From NCBI RefSeq assembly GCF_017922435.1, contig NZ_VDEZ01000001.1, positions 62,001 to 126,000 of the forward strand: 64,000 nucleotides of DNA, written 5' to 3'. The notes under the pieces were generated by a model, which searched no databases, was not told where the DNA came from, and was given only the letters and a program-made list of their open reading frames with translations. How positions within the stretch are numbered: the first letter of the stretch is position 1; each line of letters starts with the position of its first letter. Origin of the DNA: Thalassospira sp. ER-Se-21-Dark (lineage in GTDB: Bacteria > Pseudomonadota > Alphaproteobacteria > Rhodospirillales > Thalassospiraceae). Position numbers and translations under genes: made by a program. This document shows positions 26,474 through 33,763 of the stretch, piece by piece.

Positions 26474-27373
26474 TTATTTGATGGCAAGGTCGCTGGCTTC
26501 TGCCAACAGCCAGTCGCGGAATTCCCTGACCGGTGCACGCAGATCACGGTTCTTGGGCCACACCAGATAATAGCCTGACGGCACTTTGACGACCTGATCC
26601 GGAAACAGGTGGATCAGCTTGCCTTCGGAAATGTCTTCCTCGGCCAGAAGCGGGTTGGCCAGAACGACGCCCTGCCCATGAATGGCCGCCTCAATCGCCA
26701 TGGATGTCTGATCAATTTCCACGCGTTTTATGGCGCGAATGTCGGGCGCCGTCAGGGTTGAAAACCGGCCCAGCCATTCTTCCCACCAGGGATGCAGGAT
26801 ATCATTTAGCAGCGTCGCCTGCGCAAGGTCATCGGGGCGATCCAGTCCCAAGCCGTCGCGATAGGACGGCGCGCAAAAGGCCGCCGCCTGCCCCTGATAC
26901 AGCAATATGGTTTCAAGGCTTTCATCGACGCCATCGAAATAGCGCACCGCCAGATCGACAGGATCATGATCAAAATCCAAAAGGACCGATGATGATCCGA
27001 CATGAAGCGACGTTTCGGGATGGGCGATCAGAAACCGCGACATCCGTTTGGAAAACCATTTTGCCGCAAAGCTTGGCGGCATCACGAACCGCACCGCATG
27101 ATTTGACTGATCGCGCAATTGATGGCTGGCATCGCGGATCTGCTGCAAGGCCGGGGCAATGCGCGCAGCATAAGCCAGACCATCCGCCGTTGGCGTGATC
27201 TGACGAACTGTGCGCGTAAACAACTCCACCCCAAGCCAGTCTTCAAGCTTGCGGATTTGCTGCCCCACCGCACCGGGCGTGACATTCAATTCATCCGCCG
27301 CCAGCGCAAAGCTTTTCAGGCGCATGGATGCCTCGAACGCTGGCAGTGATTTAAGTGGCGGATATGATCCCAT
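26474..27373 (-). CDS. LysR-family regulator (GcvA-like)
   Basis: A 299-residue protein opening MGSYPPLKSLPAFEASMRLKSFALAADELNVTPGAVGQQIRKLEDWLGVELFTR. The LPAFEA...LHVTPxAVS-type start is characteristic of the GcvA/AmpR branch. The effector domain runs from about 95 to 290. It diverges from an EamA transporter gene about 100 bases away, which is its probable target. The inducer is unknown. Confidence 0.9.
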   Translation of the reverse strand: MGSYPPLKSLPAFEASMRLKSFALAADELNVTPGAVGQQIRKLEDWLGVELFTRTVRQITPTADGLAYAARIAPALQQIRDASHQLRDQSNHAVRFVMPPSFAAKWFSKRMSRFLIAHPETSLHVGSSSVLLDFDHDPVDLAVRYFDGVDESLETILLYQGQAAAFCAPSYRDGLGLDRPDDLAQATLLNDILHPWWEEWLGRFSTLTAPDIRAIKRVEIDQTSMAIEAAIHGQGVVLANPLLAEEDISEGKLIHLFPDQVVKVPSGYYLVWPKNRDLRAPVREFRDWLLAEASDLAIK

Positions 27374-27472
27374 AACGCAGTTTTTCTATTTCATGATCCA
27401 GATAGTATGATTTGTGAAAACTACCGGGAATTATGACAATGGGCCATGATTTTTCCAAGCTGGTCCGCCACC

Positions 27473-28396
27473 ATGAAAAACAAAGCCTATATCGTGTTCG
27501 GGTTTTTAGCCCTTGCCTGGGGCATGACGTTTCTGTTTAACAAAAGCGCCAGCACGCTGATCACCCCGACACAGATTGCCGCCGTTCGCGTGTTTATGGG
27601 GTTCCTGCCGGTTTTTGCCGCAGCCCTGATCGGGCGAAAACTTAAATGGCGGCACTTGCGCTTTGCGCACCATTTTGTCGTGATGTCGGTTCTGGCGGGC
27701 AGTCTTTACTATTTCAGCTTTGCCAAGGGCATTCAGCTTTTGCCATCAAGCCTTGCCGGGATGCTGAGTGGCGCCATTCCGATGATTTCCTTTATCACCG
27801 CCGCAGCATTTTTGCGCGATGAGCCTGTCAATCGTCGCTCCCTCGTTGGATTGGGGGTTGGCTTTATCGGGGTTGCGATGATTGCGCGCCCTTGGGACGC
27901 AAGCGTTTCGGCAAATGATCTGGCCGGGGTTGGCTATATCGGACTTGGGTCCCTGTGCGTTGGCCTGTCCTTTGTCTATGCCCGCCGGTTCTTAAGCCCG
28001 CTTGGTATTTCGCCCCTTGCACTTTGCACCTATCAATTGGGTATTGCCGCGCTGACATTGCTGGTTACCACCGACTTTAACGGCGCCAGCGCGATCTTTG
28101 ACAACAGCTGGATCGCCCTTGGTCTGTTCTTTGGGCTTGGCCTGTTTGGCACCGGCTTTGCGTATTTGTGCTATTACTTCGTTGTTGAAAATCTTGGTGC
28201 GGTCAAAGCCGCAAGCGTGACCTATATCCCGCCGATTATCGCCGTTCTGACCGGTTCGCTGATTTTAGGGGAAAGCGTTCAATTGCTTGATCTGATTGCA
28301 CTGGTGGCAATCCTGACCGGGGTTGTGGTGATGCAATCCGGACGCACCCCACCGATGCAACGCTGTCTGGCAAATCTGCCATCACAGCAAAGCTAA
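27473..28396 (+). CDS. EamA/DMT-family transporter
   Basis: About 307 residues and ten transmembrane helices in two EamA repeats (first: VFGFLALAWGMTFLFNKSAS ... ALIG; second from about 145: AGVGYIGLGSLCVGLSFVYARRF ... VVMQSG). The conserved loop VSVLAG..YYFSFAKGIQLLPSSLAGMLSGAIP is typical of drug/metabolite exporters. The start is uncertain: an ATG at 27446 would add nine residues, but the hydrophobic start MKNKAYIVFGFLALAWG favours 27473. Divergence from the LysR gene suggests inducible efflux of a small metabolite. Confidence 0.87.
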   Translation: MKNKAYIVFGFLALAWGMTFLFNKSASTLITPTQIAAVRVFMGFLPVFAAALIGRKLKWRHLRFAHHFVVMSVLAGSLYYFSFAKGIQLLPSSLAGMLSGAIPMISFITAAAFLRDEPVNRRSLVGLGVGFIGVAMIARPWDASVSANDLAGVGYIGLGSLCVGLSFVYARRFLSPLGISPLALCTYQLGIAALTLLVTTDFNGASAIFDNSWIALGLFFGLGLFGTGFAYLCYYFVVENLGAVKAASVTYIPPIIAVLTGSLILGESVQLLDLIALVAILTGVVVMQSGRTPPMQRCLANLPSQQS

Positions 28397-28403
28397 TCAA
28401 TCA

Positions 28404-28434
28404 GTCCCCTGCACACATCACGTGTGCAGGGGAC
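28404..28434. terminator. Strong hairpin between convergent genes
   Basis: GTCCCCTGCACAC (28404-28416) pairs perfectly with GTGTGCAGGGGAC (28422-28434), a 13-bp stem with a 5-base loop. It lacks a long T-run but sits between convergent stops, so it probably ends both transcripts. Confidence 0.6.
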
Positions 28435-28448
28435 CTTCAAAAAGCTTG

Positions 28449-29144
28449 TTAGCCCGCCGCGGCACGGACGAAAGCGTTGATCAATGGATGGTCTTCCCCA
28501 CGCAGTGCGGCACGTTCGGGCTGAAACGCGGTTCCGATGAAGAAAGGATGCCCGCGAAGCTCAACCGCACGCGGATCCCGATCCTGATCCCAGGCCACAA
28601 TCCGAAGATCCCGACCATCAAGCAGATGGGCATATTCCGGGTTAAACCCGAATGAGCAGCGATAGGTTTCCGTCAAATGCGCTGTAGCGCAGACATCACG
28701 AATGAGGCTGTTTTCCGCAAGGTCGATCCCACCATCCTGATCAATCAACGCACAGCTAAGCGGCGCGATCAGGGGCAATGAAGCATTCGGGTCGATTTCC
28801 GCATTTGCCGCATCGGCAAGACCAAGAACATTACGGGCATATTCGAGGATTGCGTGCTGATACCCGCCACAAGTCCCCAGAAAAGCAATCTGGTTTTCAC
28901 GGGCACGCCGAATGGCGGCAAGCGCACCGTCAAAGCTTTGATACGGGCTCGCAGGCACACACCATATCCCGTTATAGCCATAAAGGGCTTGGGCATCAGG
29001 GCAATCAATGTCGGATGTCGCGACCCAGTCAAATGCGACGGTGAGTCCAAGATTTTCGGCTGCCAAGTTGAGGGCCCTCGGGATGGCCTGATGGGCGGTA
29101 ACGTTCGGGTTATAATCGCCGACAAGTGCGATGGTGACGGTCAT
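28449..29144 (-). CDS. CTP-synthase C-terminal-region-related class-I glutamine amidotransferase
   Basis: A 231-residue stand-alone amidotransferase-like domain. It resembles the glutaminase half of CTP synthase: VGDYN at the start, WCVPASPYQSFDGALAAIRRARE, nucleophile C92 in FLGTCGGYQHAI, and the C-terminal FQPERAALRGEDHPLINAFV. In this family the nucleophile is sometimes selenocysteine; here it is a TGT Cys codon. The position of the usual catalytic His in the CTP-synthase FHPEF motif is Gln208, so the standard Cys-His-Glu triad is incomplete. There is no synthetase partner nearby. Substrate unknown. Confidence 0.75.
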   Translation of the reverse strand: MTVTIALVGDYNPNVTAHQAIPRALNLAAENLGLTVAFDWVATSDIDCPDAQALYGYNGIWCVPASPYQSFDGALAAIRRARENQIAFLGTCGGYQHAILEYARNVLGLADAANAEIDPNASLPLIAPLSCALIDQDGGIDLAENSLIRDVCATAHLTETYRCSFGFNPEYAHLLDGRDLRIVAWDQDRDPRAVELRGHPFFIGTAFQPERAALRGEDHPLINAFVRAAAG

Positions 29145-29199
29145 ATGTTTTTCCTCGTTTCGTTTTCAATGACGAGGGAGAAAAGCCGGTCCAGCCAAC

Positions 29200-29227
29200 A
29201 AAAAACGGCCCGTGAAATCACGAGCCG
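29200..29227 (-). terminator. Rho-independent terminator of the response-regulator gene
   Basis: On the minus strand the stem CGGC-x-CGTGA / TCACG-x-GCCG has one internal mismatch and a 2-base loop. It is followed by a run of T (A-run at 29200-29205 on the plus strand). Confidence 0.7.
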
Positions 29228-29266
29228 GGATTTGAGCGCCAAACTGAGCTGCCTTTGTCGAACTTA

Positions 29267-29944
29267 CTACAAAGTTCCGGACCGCGCCATATCTTCTAGG
29301 GCCATTTTTACAGCCTGCGCACGGTTCGAGACGTTCAGTTTGCGATAGATGTTTTTGAGATGGTACTTCACCGTGATTTCGCGCAGATCAAGGTGACGGG
29401 CAATGTCCTTGTTCGGACGTCCTTCTGACAGCAGTGCGAGAACTTCACGTTCACGCGGTGTCAGACGGCCAAAATCACCCTCACTGCCAAAGCCGCCGGC
29501 AAGGCGACCTTCGCCATCACCCCCGCCTGACATGTTGTCATTCATGTCGTTCAGAATCGACGACGGCAGGTACTTGTCACCAGCCAGAACCAGTTGCACA
29601 GCATTTGCCAGGGCCTGCCCACGCAGGGTCTTGGGAATAAAGCCATGCGCACCGGCCTCAAGTGCCTTGCGGACATCTTCACTTCGATATGCGCCAGAAA
29701 GCAGAACCACAAAGGTCGAATCTGCCACCTTCTCCAAGGTGCGCTTCAAACCTTCAAGTCCATTCATCCCCGGCATGCGCAGATCAAGCAGCACCAGATC
29801 GAATGTATTATTGGCTGCTATCAGCTCGAGTGCGGGGTCCAATGCCCCTGCTTCGGCCACTTCACAGTCATCGAAATACTGTTGGAACAGTAGCGAGATT
29901 GCCTCACGAACAAGATCGTGATCGTCCGCCAAAAGGATACGCAA
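29267..29944 (-). CDS. NarL/FixJ-type response regulator
   Basis: A 225-residue two-domain regulator. The receiver (1-120) has the acidic pair D7-D8, phospho-acceptor D54 in LVLLDLRMPGMNG, Ser/Thr at LLSGAY and K105 in FIPKT. A Gly-rich linker (NMSGGGDGEGRLAGGFGSEGD) precedes a LuxR-type HTH (LTPREREVLALLSEGRPNKDIARHLDLREITVKYHLKNIYRKLNV). It starts at TTG with AAAGG eight bases upstream. No cognate kinase is adjacent, so it is an orphan here. Confidence 0.9.
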   Translation of the reverse strand: MRILLADDHDLVREAISLLFQQYFDDCEVAEAGALDPALELIAANNTFDLVLLDLRMPGMNGLEGLKRTLEKVADSTFVVLLSGAYRSEDVRKALEAGAHGFIPKTLRGQALANAVQLVLAGDKYLPSSILNDMNDNMSGGGDGEGRLAGGFGSEGDFGRLTPREREVLALLSEGRPNKDIARHLDLREITVKYHLKNIYRKLNVSNRAQAVKMALEDMARSGTL

Positions 29945-30109
29945 TGCTGTCGCCTTTCATCTACCTAATCGGCTCCTTCACCTACCTGCGAAGGATACCA
30001 CACCAAAAGGTTGCACCTACTCAATTTTTCGGTCTGGGGAGCTCAGGATACGTAAGGCTGCACATATTAGCAAACGAGAAGTTTTCCAAGCAGATGCACT
30101 AGCGCACAA

Positions 30110-30427
30110 TCACGACAGTACTTCTGCGCGCGCAACCGGACGTAGTTCTTCGAGCTTTACATTCAATGCAGAGGCTGTGACGTCGATATTTTTGCGTCCA
30201 AAATCGGCCAGCAACAGGGCAACAACACCGTTTTCACGCGGGTTGGCAACAACCTCGCCAATGATCTTGCGCGTGTAATCCTGACATTCTTCGGGGGACA
30301 TGCCCATCTGTTCGCCGGCCCACTGGATCAGCATTTTATAAAGATGGGTTTCGACGCGAAAATCCTGTTCAAGATCAAAGCTGTACTTTGCTTCAAACCC
30401 GCGTTCTCGATCATTAAAGCTGCTCAT
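30110..30427 (-). CDS. DUF1476 protein, probable F1FO-ATPase inhibitor zeta subunit
   Basis: 105 residues. It begins MSSFNDRERGFEAKYSFDLEQDFRVETHLYKMLIQWAGEQMG, the hallmark of DUF1476. The rest is helical with the expected AExVVANPRENG-like and DFGRKNIDV blocks. In Paracoccus the homologue binds and inhibits the F1 sector to limit ATP hydrolysis. The ATG at 30427 with GAAGGA upstream replaces a longer frame. DUF1476 genes commonly lie near purC in alphaproteobacteria, as here, though on the opposite strand and separated by the NRDE gene. Confidence 0.85.
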   Translation of the reverse strand: MSSFNDRERGFEAKYSFDLEQDFRVETHLYKMLIQWAGEQMGMSPEECQDYTRKIIGEVVANPRENGVVALLLADFGRKNIDVTASALNVKLEELRPVARAEVLS

Positions 30428-30591
30428 TATCGATTCCTTCTGTAAGCTGGTCACATTGTCATCGGAGCCAAACCGGTCAAGCCATTGTCTGTCATAGCAT
30501 TTTATATGACAATAAACGACACCGATTTCACCCCGTTGCCTGATACTTTTGAATTTGACAAAGTGCGGTTCCGCACGCTTTGATCTGGCTC

Positions 30592-31371
30592 ATGTGTACA
30601 GTCATTATTTTACGCCGCCCCGACCATGACTGGCCGGTGATCATTGGCGCCAATCGCGATGAAATGAATAACCGTCCCTGGAAGGCGCCTGCGCGCCACT
30701 GGGAAGACCGCCCGGATGTCATTGCCGGACTTGATGAAACCGCCGGGGGAACCTGGCTCGGTGTCAATGAGGACGGGGTGGTTGCCGCCGTGCTCAACCG
30801 CTATGGCACGCTGGGTCCTGCCGATGGCAAACGATCACGCGGGGAGCTGCCGCTTGAGGCACTTGACCATGCCGACGCGATTGACGCAGCACAAGCCCTT
30901 GCCGAACTGGATGGCGATGCCTATCGCCCGTTTAACATGGTGATCGCCGATAACCGCGATGCCTATTGGCTGGCAAACCGAGGTACCGGCAAGATCGAAA
31001 TTACCGAAATCCCCGAAGGTCTTTCGATTCTGACCGCCCATGATCTTAATGACACGCAAAACAGTGCGCGGACCAAACGCAATCTGCCGCGCTTTATCAG
31101 TGCCCCTGCCCCGCATCCCGAAGCCGATGACTGGTTTGCCTGGCAGGCGCTTCTGGCTGATACCGGAACAGAGGCCCCGGACCCGGATCATCATGACATC
31201 CGTGCCGATGCCATGCTGGTGCGCAGTAATATCGGATTTGAGACCATCTGTTCGTCGCTGATCGGGCTTCCGGCGATTCCCACAAGCGAACATGAACTGC
31301 CGAGGCGCCCGGTCTGGCTGTTTGCCGAAGGCCAGCCAGACAAAACACCGTTCCATCCGGTCGACGTCTAA
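30592..31371 (+). CDS. TANGO2/NRDE-family protein
   Basis: A 259-residue protein starting MCTVIILRRP with the invariant Cys2 that suggests an Ntn-hydrolase-like fold. The name-giving motif is in GANRDEMNNRPW (about residues 19-30). GGTWLGVNEDGVVAAVLNR follows, then the C-terminal RSNIGFETICSSLIGLPAI block. The family includes eukaryotic TANGO2, linked to haem/lipid homeostasis, but no bacterial activity is settled. The upstream in-frame start at 30580 is rejected because family members begin at Met-Cys. A small hairpin (GTGCGG-TT-CCGCAC, 30563-30576) lies just upstream. Confidence 0.85.
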   Translation: MCTVIILRRPDHDWPVIIGANRDEMNNRPWKAPARHWEDRPDVIAGLDETAGGTWLGVNEDGVVAAVLNRYGTLGPADGKRSRGELPLEALDHADAIDAAQALAELDGDAYRPFNMVIADNRDAYWLANRGTGKIEITEIPEGLSILTAHDLNDTQNSARTKRNLPRFISAPAPHPEADDWFAWQALLADTGTEAPDPDHHDIRADAMLVRSNIGFETICSSLIGLPAIPTSEHELPRRPVWLFAEGQPDKTPFHPVDV

Positions 31372-31573
31372 CACCAGATGGCGATCAACGCCGTTTCAGT
31401 TCAACATGTTACCGCCGCAATTCCGGCCCTTTGCGGTACAGACGCTGACGGTTGCAAATTTCGATTATCAAGTTTGCATAAATAGAGCTTAAGCGACAAT
31501 TGAGTTTCTCGCCAAGCACTGCTATACGGAGGGCGCGAATTTCAGGGTGCTTGCTGCGTCGGACGGCGGGCTC
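31372..31573. other. Gene-free region preceding the purC-upstream element
   Basis: No gene was recognised. TGCAAA/TTTGCA half-sites around 31453-31479 and an AT-rich GCATAAATAG stretch are the best candidates for the purC promoter. A near-consensus TTAA-N7-TTGA (31489-31503) resembles a CtrA site but has one mismatch. Confidence 0.3.
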
Positions 31574-31838
31574 AGGGCCATGGCCTGTTAGTTTTAATGT
31601 AATGGCAACCGTTATGTTTGTGAAATCCAAGGAAAAATCCGCAGTTCGGGGCGGCGCCCCGGACAAGGGTTTTGACGCGGGAGTTCACAAACATAACAGT
31701 TGTCCTGCGGATCAATCAGGTTTGCACGGGCTATTTTGTCGCAAAATCTTGAAAGATATAGATCTTCCGGCAATTTTGCTCCGCATATCCGCACAAACCT
31801 GATTGACCATTGCAACAAAACTAACAGGCCATGGCCCT
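31574..31838. repeat. 265-bp three-way-junction inverted-repeat element upstream of purC
   Basis: Outer arms 31574-31595 and 31817-31838 are a perfect 22-bp inverted repeat (core GGCCATGGCC), continued inward by AATGG/CCATT (31601-31605 / 31807-31811). Arm 2 is 31606-31624 with 31684-31702 (14 perfect pairs GTTATGTTTGTGAA plus CAAC/GTTG), and it encloses a CGGGGC-GGC-GCCCCG hairpin (31647-31661). Arm 3 is 31712-31724 with 31794-31806 (TCAATCAGGTTTG and its complement), enclosing GCAAAAT/ATTTTGC. Stems 1-2 and 3-1 abut directly; nine bases join 2-3. CTGCGGAT (31705-31712) can pair with either of two ATCCGCA copies (31637, 31787). It ends 20 bases before the purC ATG. No matching target-site duplication was seen. 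Confidence 0.8.
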
Positions 31839-31858
31839 TAATGTGAAAGATCCCGCCA

Positions 31859-32623
31859 ATGTCCAGAAAGCAGCCCATCTACGAGGGTAAAGCCAAGGTT
31901 CTTTACGAAGGTACAGAGCCCGGAACGATCATTCAGTATTTCAAGGACGACGCCACGGCGTTCAACGCCCAGAAGCGCGGCACCATTGCCGGCAAGGGTG
32001 TCCTGAACAACATGATCACCGAATTCGTCATGACCCGTCTGGCAGAAATCGGCATTCCGACTCACTTCATTCGCCGCCTGAACATGCGCGAACAGCTTTG
32101 CAAGAAATGTGAAATTGTTCCGATCGAAGTCGTGGTCCGCAACATCGTTGCCGGTTCAATGGCCAAACGTCTTGGCCTTGAAGAAGGCGAACGCCTGCCG
32201 CGCCCGATCGTCGAGTTCTATTACAAGGACGACGCGCTGGGCGACCCGCTGGTATCTGATGAACACATCCTCGCTCTGGGTTGGGCAGGTGCTGAAGAGC
32301 TTGAGGAAATTGTCGGCATGACCCTTCGCGTCAATGACTACCTGTGTGGTCTGATGCGCGGTATTGGTCTGAAGCTGGTTGATTTCAAGCTTGAGTTCGG
32401 CCGCGTCTGGGAAGGCGACTTCCCGCAGTTGGTCCTGGCCGATGAATTCAGCCCGGATAACTGCCGTCTTTGGGATGCGATCACCAACGAAAAGATGGAC
32501 AAGGACCGCTTCCGCCGCGATCTCGGCGGTGTCGAAGAGGCCTATCAGGAAGTCGCACGCCGTCTTGGTGTCCTCCCTGAGTCCGCCGAAATAGAGCAGC
32601 TTAAAAAAGACGAAACCAAATAA
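31859..32623 (+). CDS. purC: Phosphoribosylaminoimidazole-succinocarboxamide synthase (SAICAR synthetase)
   Basis: A 254-residue bacterial-type enzyme. It opens [33 protein letters not shown], the ATP-binding start typical of PurC. The two signatures are visible: [21 protein letters not shown] and [10 protein letters not shown] (around residue 177), followed by [14 protein letters not shown]. It condenses CAIR with aspartate in purine synthesis. The ribosome-binding site is weak, and the three-way-junction element ends only 20 bases upstream, so expression may depend on that structure. A terminator-like hairpin separates it from purS. Confidence 0.97.
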   Translation: MSRKQPIYEGKAKVLYEGTEPGTIIQYFKDDATAFNAQKRGTIAGKGVLNNMITEFVMTRLAEIGIPTHFIRRLNMREQLCKKCEIVPIEVVVRNIVAGSMAKRLGLEEGERLPRPIVEFYYKDDALGDPLVSDEHILALGWAGAEELEEIVGMTLRVNDYLCGLMRGIGLKLVDFKLEFGRVWEGDFPQLVLADEFSPDNCRLWDAITNEKMDKDRFRRDLGGVEEAYQEVARRLGVLPESAEIEQLKKDETK

Positions 32624-32629
32624 CACCCC

Positions 32630-32653
32630 AAGGCCGCGCTCGCGCGGCCTTTT
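32630..32653 (+). terminator. Hairpin terminator between purC and purS
   Basis: AGGCCGCGC (32631-32639) and GCGCGGCCT (32642-32650) make a very stable stem followed by TTTC. It lies inside a gene cluster, so it may terminate only part of the transcripts, or purS may have its own promoter in the following 95 bases. Confidence 0.65.
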
Positions 32654-32747
32654 CTTATGGCTGGTCGGCCATGTGGGTCGGACAGCGTTTTGTTTGCAAA
32701 CAGAACCCCGCGCGAGACCCGCGCATGCGAACTTAAAGGAGCTTCTC

Positions 32748-32987
32748 GTGAAAGCACGTGTTCATGTCACCCTGAAGAACGGCGTTCTCGACCCGCAGGG
32801 CAAAGCCGTTCACCACGCCCTTCAGGGCTTGGGTTTTGATGGCGTCAATGACGTCCGTCAGGGCAAATTCATCGAACTCGAACTGGATGGCACCGATGCC
32901 GCCAAGGCCGAAGCCGAGGTCAAGGAAATGTGCGAGAAGCTTCTCGCCAATACCGTGATCGAAGATTACAGCATCGAGCTGGCCTGA
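32748..32987 (+). CDS. purS: Phosphoribosylformylglycinamidine synthase subunit PurS
   Basis: A 79-residue protein starting at GTG with AAAGGAG six bases upstream. The sequence KARVHVTLKNGVLDPQGKAVHHALQGLGFDGVNDVRQGKFIELELDG is a textbook PurS. PurS bridges PurQ and PurL in the three-part FGAM synthase and helps transfer ammonia. It is followed by purQ (86 bases) and purL, completing the set. Confidence 0.96.
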   Translation: MKARVHVTLKNGVLDPQGKAVHHALQGLGFDGVNDVRQGKFIELELDGTDAAKAEAEVKEMCEKLLANTVIEDYSIELA

Positions 32988-33073
32988 TCGCCCGTGGCGG
33001 GCGGGGTCTTGTCACGGCAGGGCCTTTGTCTATCGGGATTAAGTAACCGACACTAATCAAGAGACGGTATTTC

Positions 33074-33763
33074 ATGAAATCCGCTGTCATCCTGTTTCCC
33101 GGCATCAACCGGGAGAATGACGCCATCGCAGCACTGAAGCAGGCCACCGGCACCGAGCCCACCCTGGTCTGGCATGGCGACACCGAGCTGCCAAAGACCG
33201 ACATCATCATGGTCCCGGGTGGCTTTTCCTATGGCGACTATTTGCGTTGTGGCGCCATGGCGGCCAAGTCGCCGATCATGCGCGCGGTTGCCGAGCGTGC
33301 CAAACAGGGTGTAACCACCATTGGCGTTTGCAACGGCTTCCAGATCCTGACCGAGGCAGGCCTTCTGCCCGGTGCACTGATGCGCAATGCCAGCCTGAAA
33401 TTCATCTGCAAGAACACGCACCTGAAAGTCGAAAATGCCGATACGCGCTTTACCAATCTTTATGGCGCAGGCGAGATTGTCGAATATCCGGTCGCCCATC
33501 ACGACGGTAACTATTTTGCCGACAGCGACACGCTTGACCGCCTTGAAGGTGAAGGTCGCGTTGTTCTGCGTTACTGCGATGTGGATGGCAAAGTGGATCC
33601 GGCGACCAACCTCAATGGTTCACAGCGCAACATTGCCGGCATCATCAACGAGGCGGGCAACGTCCTTGGCATGATGCCCCACCCCGAAAATGCAATCGAT
33701 CCGCTGCATGGTGGCACCGATGGCCGCAATCTGTTCAAAAGCATGGTGGAGGCAGCATCGTGA
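33074..33763 (+). CDS. purQ: Phosphoribosylformylglycinamidine synthase glutaminase subunit PurQ
   Basis: A 229-residue class-I amidotransferase. It has [21 protein letters not shown], nucleophile Cys in [20 protein letters not shown], and the catalytic His-Glu in [18 protein letters not shown]. It supplies ammonia to PurL for FGAM synthesis. The stop overlaps the purL GTG start (GTGA), so the two subunits are translationally coupled. Confidence 0.97.
   Translation: MKSAVILFPGINRENDAIAALKQATGTEPTLVWHGDTELPKTDIIMVPGGFSYGDYLRCGAMAAKSPIMRAVAERAKQGVTTIGVCNGFQILTEAGLLPGALMRNASLKFICKNTHLKVENADTRFTNLYGAGEIVEYPVAHHDGNYFADSDTLDRLEGEGRVVLRYCDVDGKVDPATNLNGSQRNIAGIINEAGNVLGMMPHPENAIDPLHGGTDGRNLFKSMVEAAS

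Noticed and set aside
28449..29144. Selenocysteine at the amidotransferase nucleophile
   Set aside because: The codon is TGT (Cys), not TGA, and no SECIS-like hairpin is needed.
31489..31503. Possible CtrA site TTAA-N7-TTGA
   Set aside because: One mismatch to TTAA-N7-TTAA in an AT-rich region is expected by chance; purC is not a typical CtrA target.
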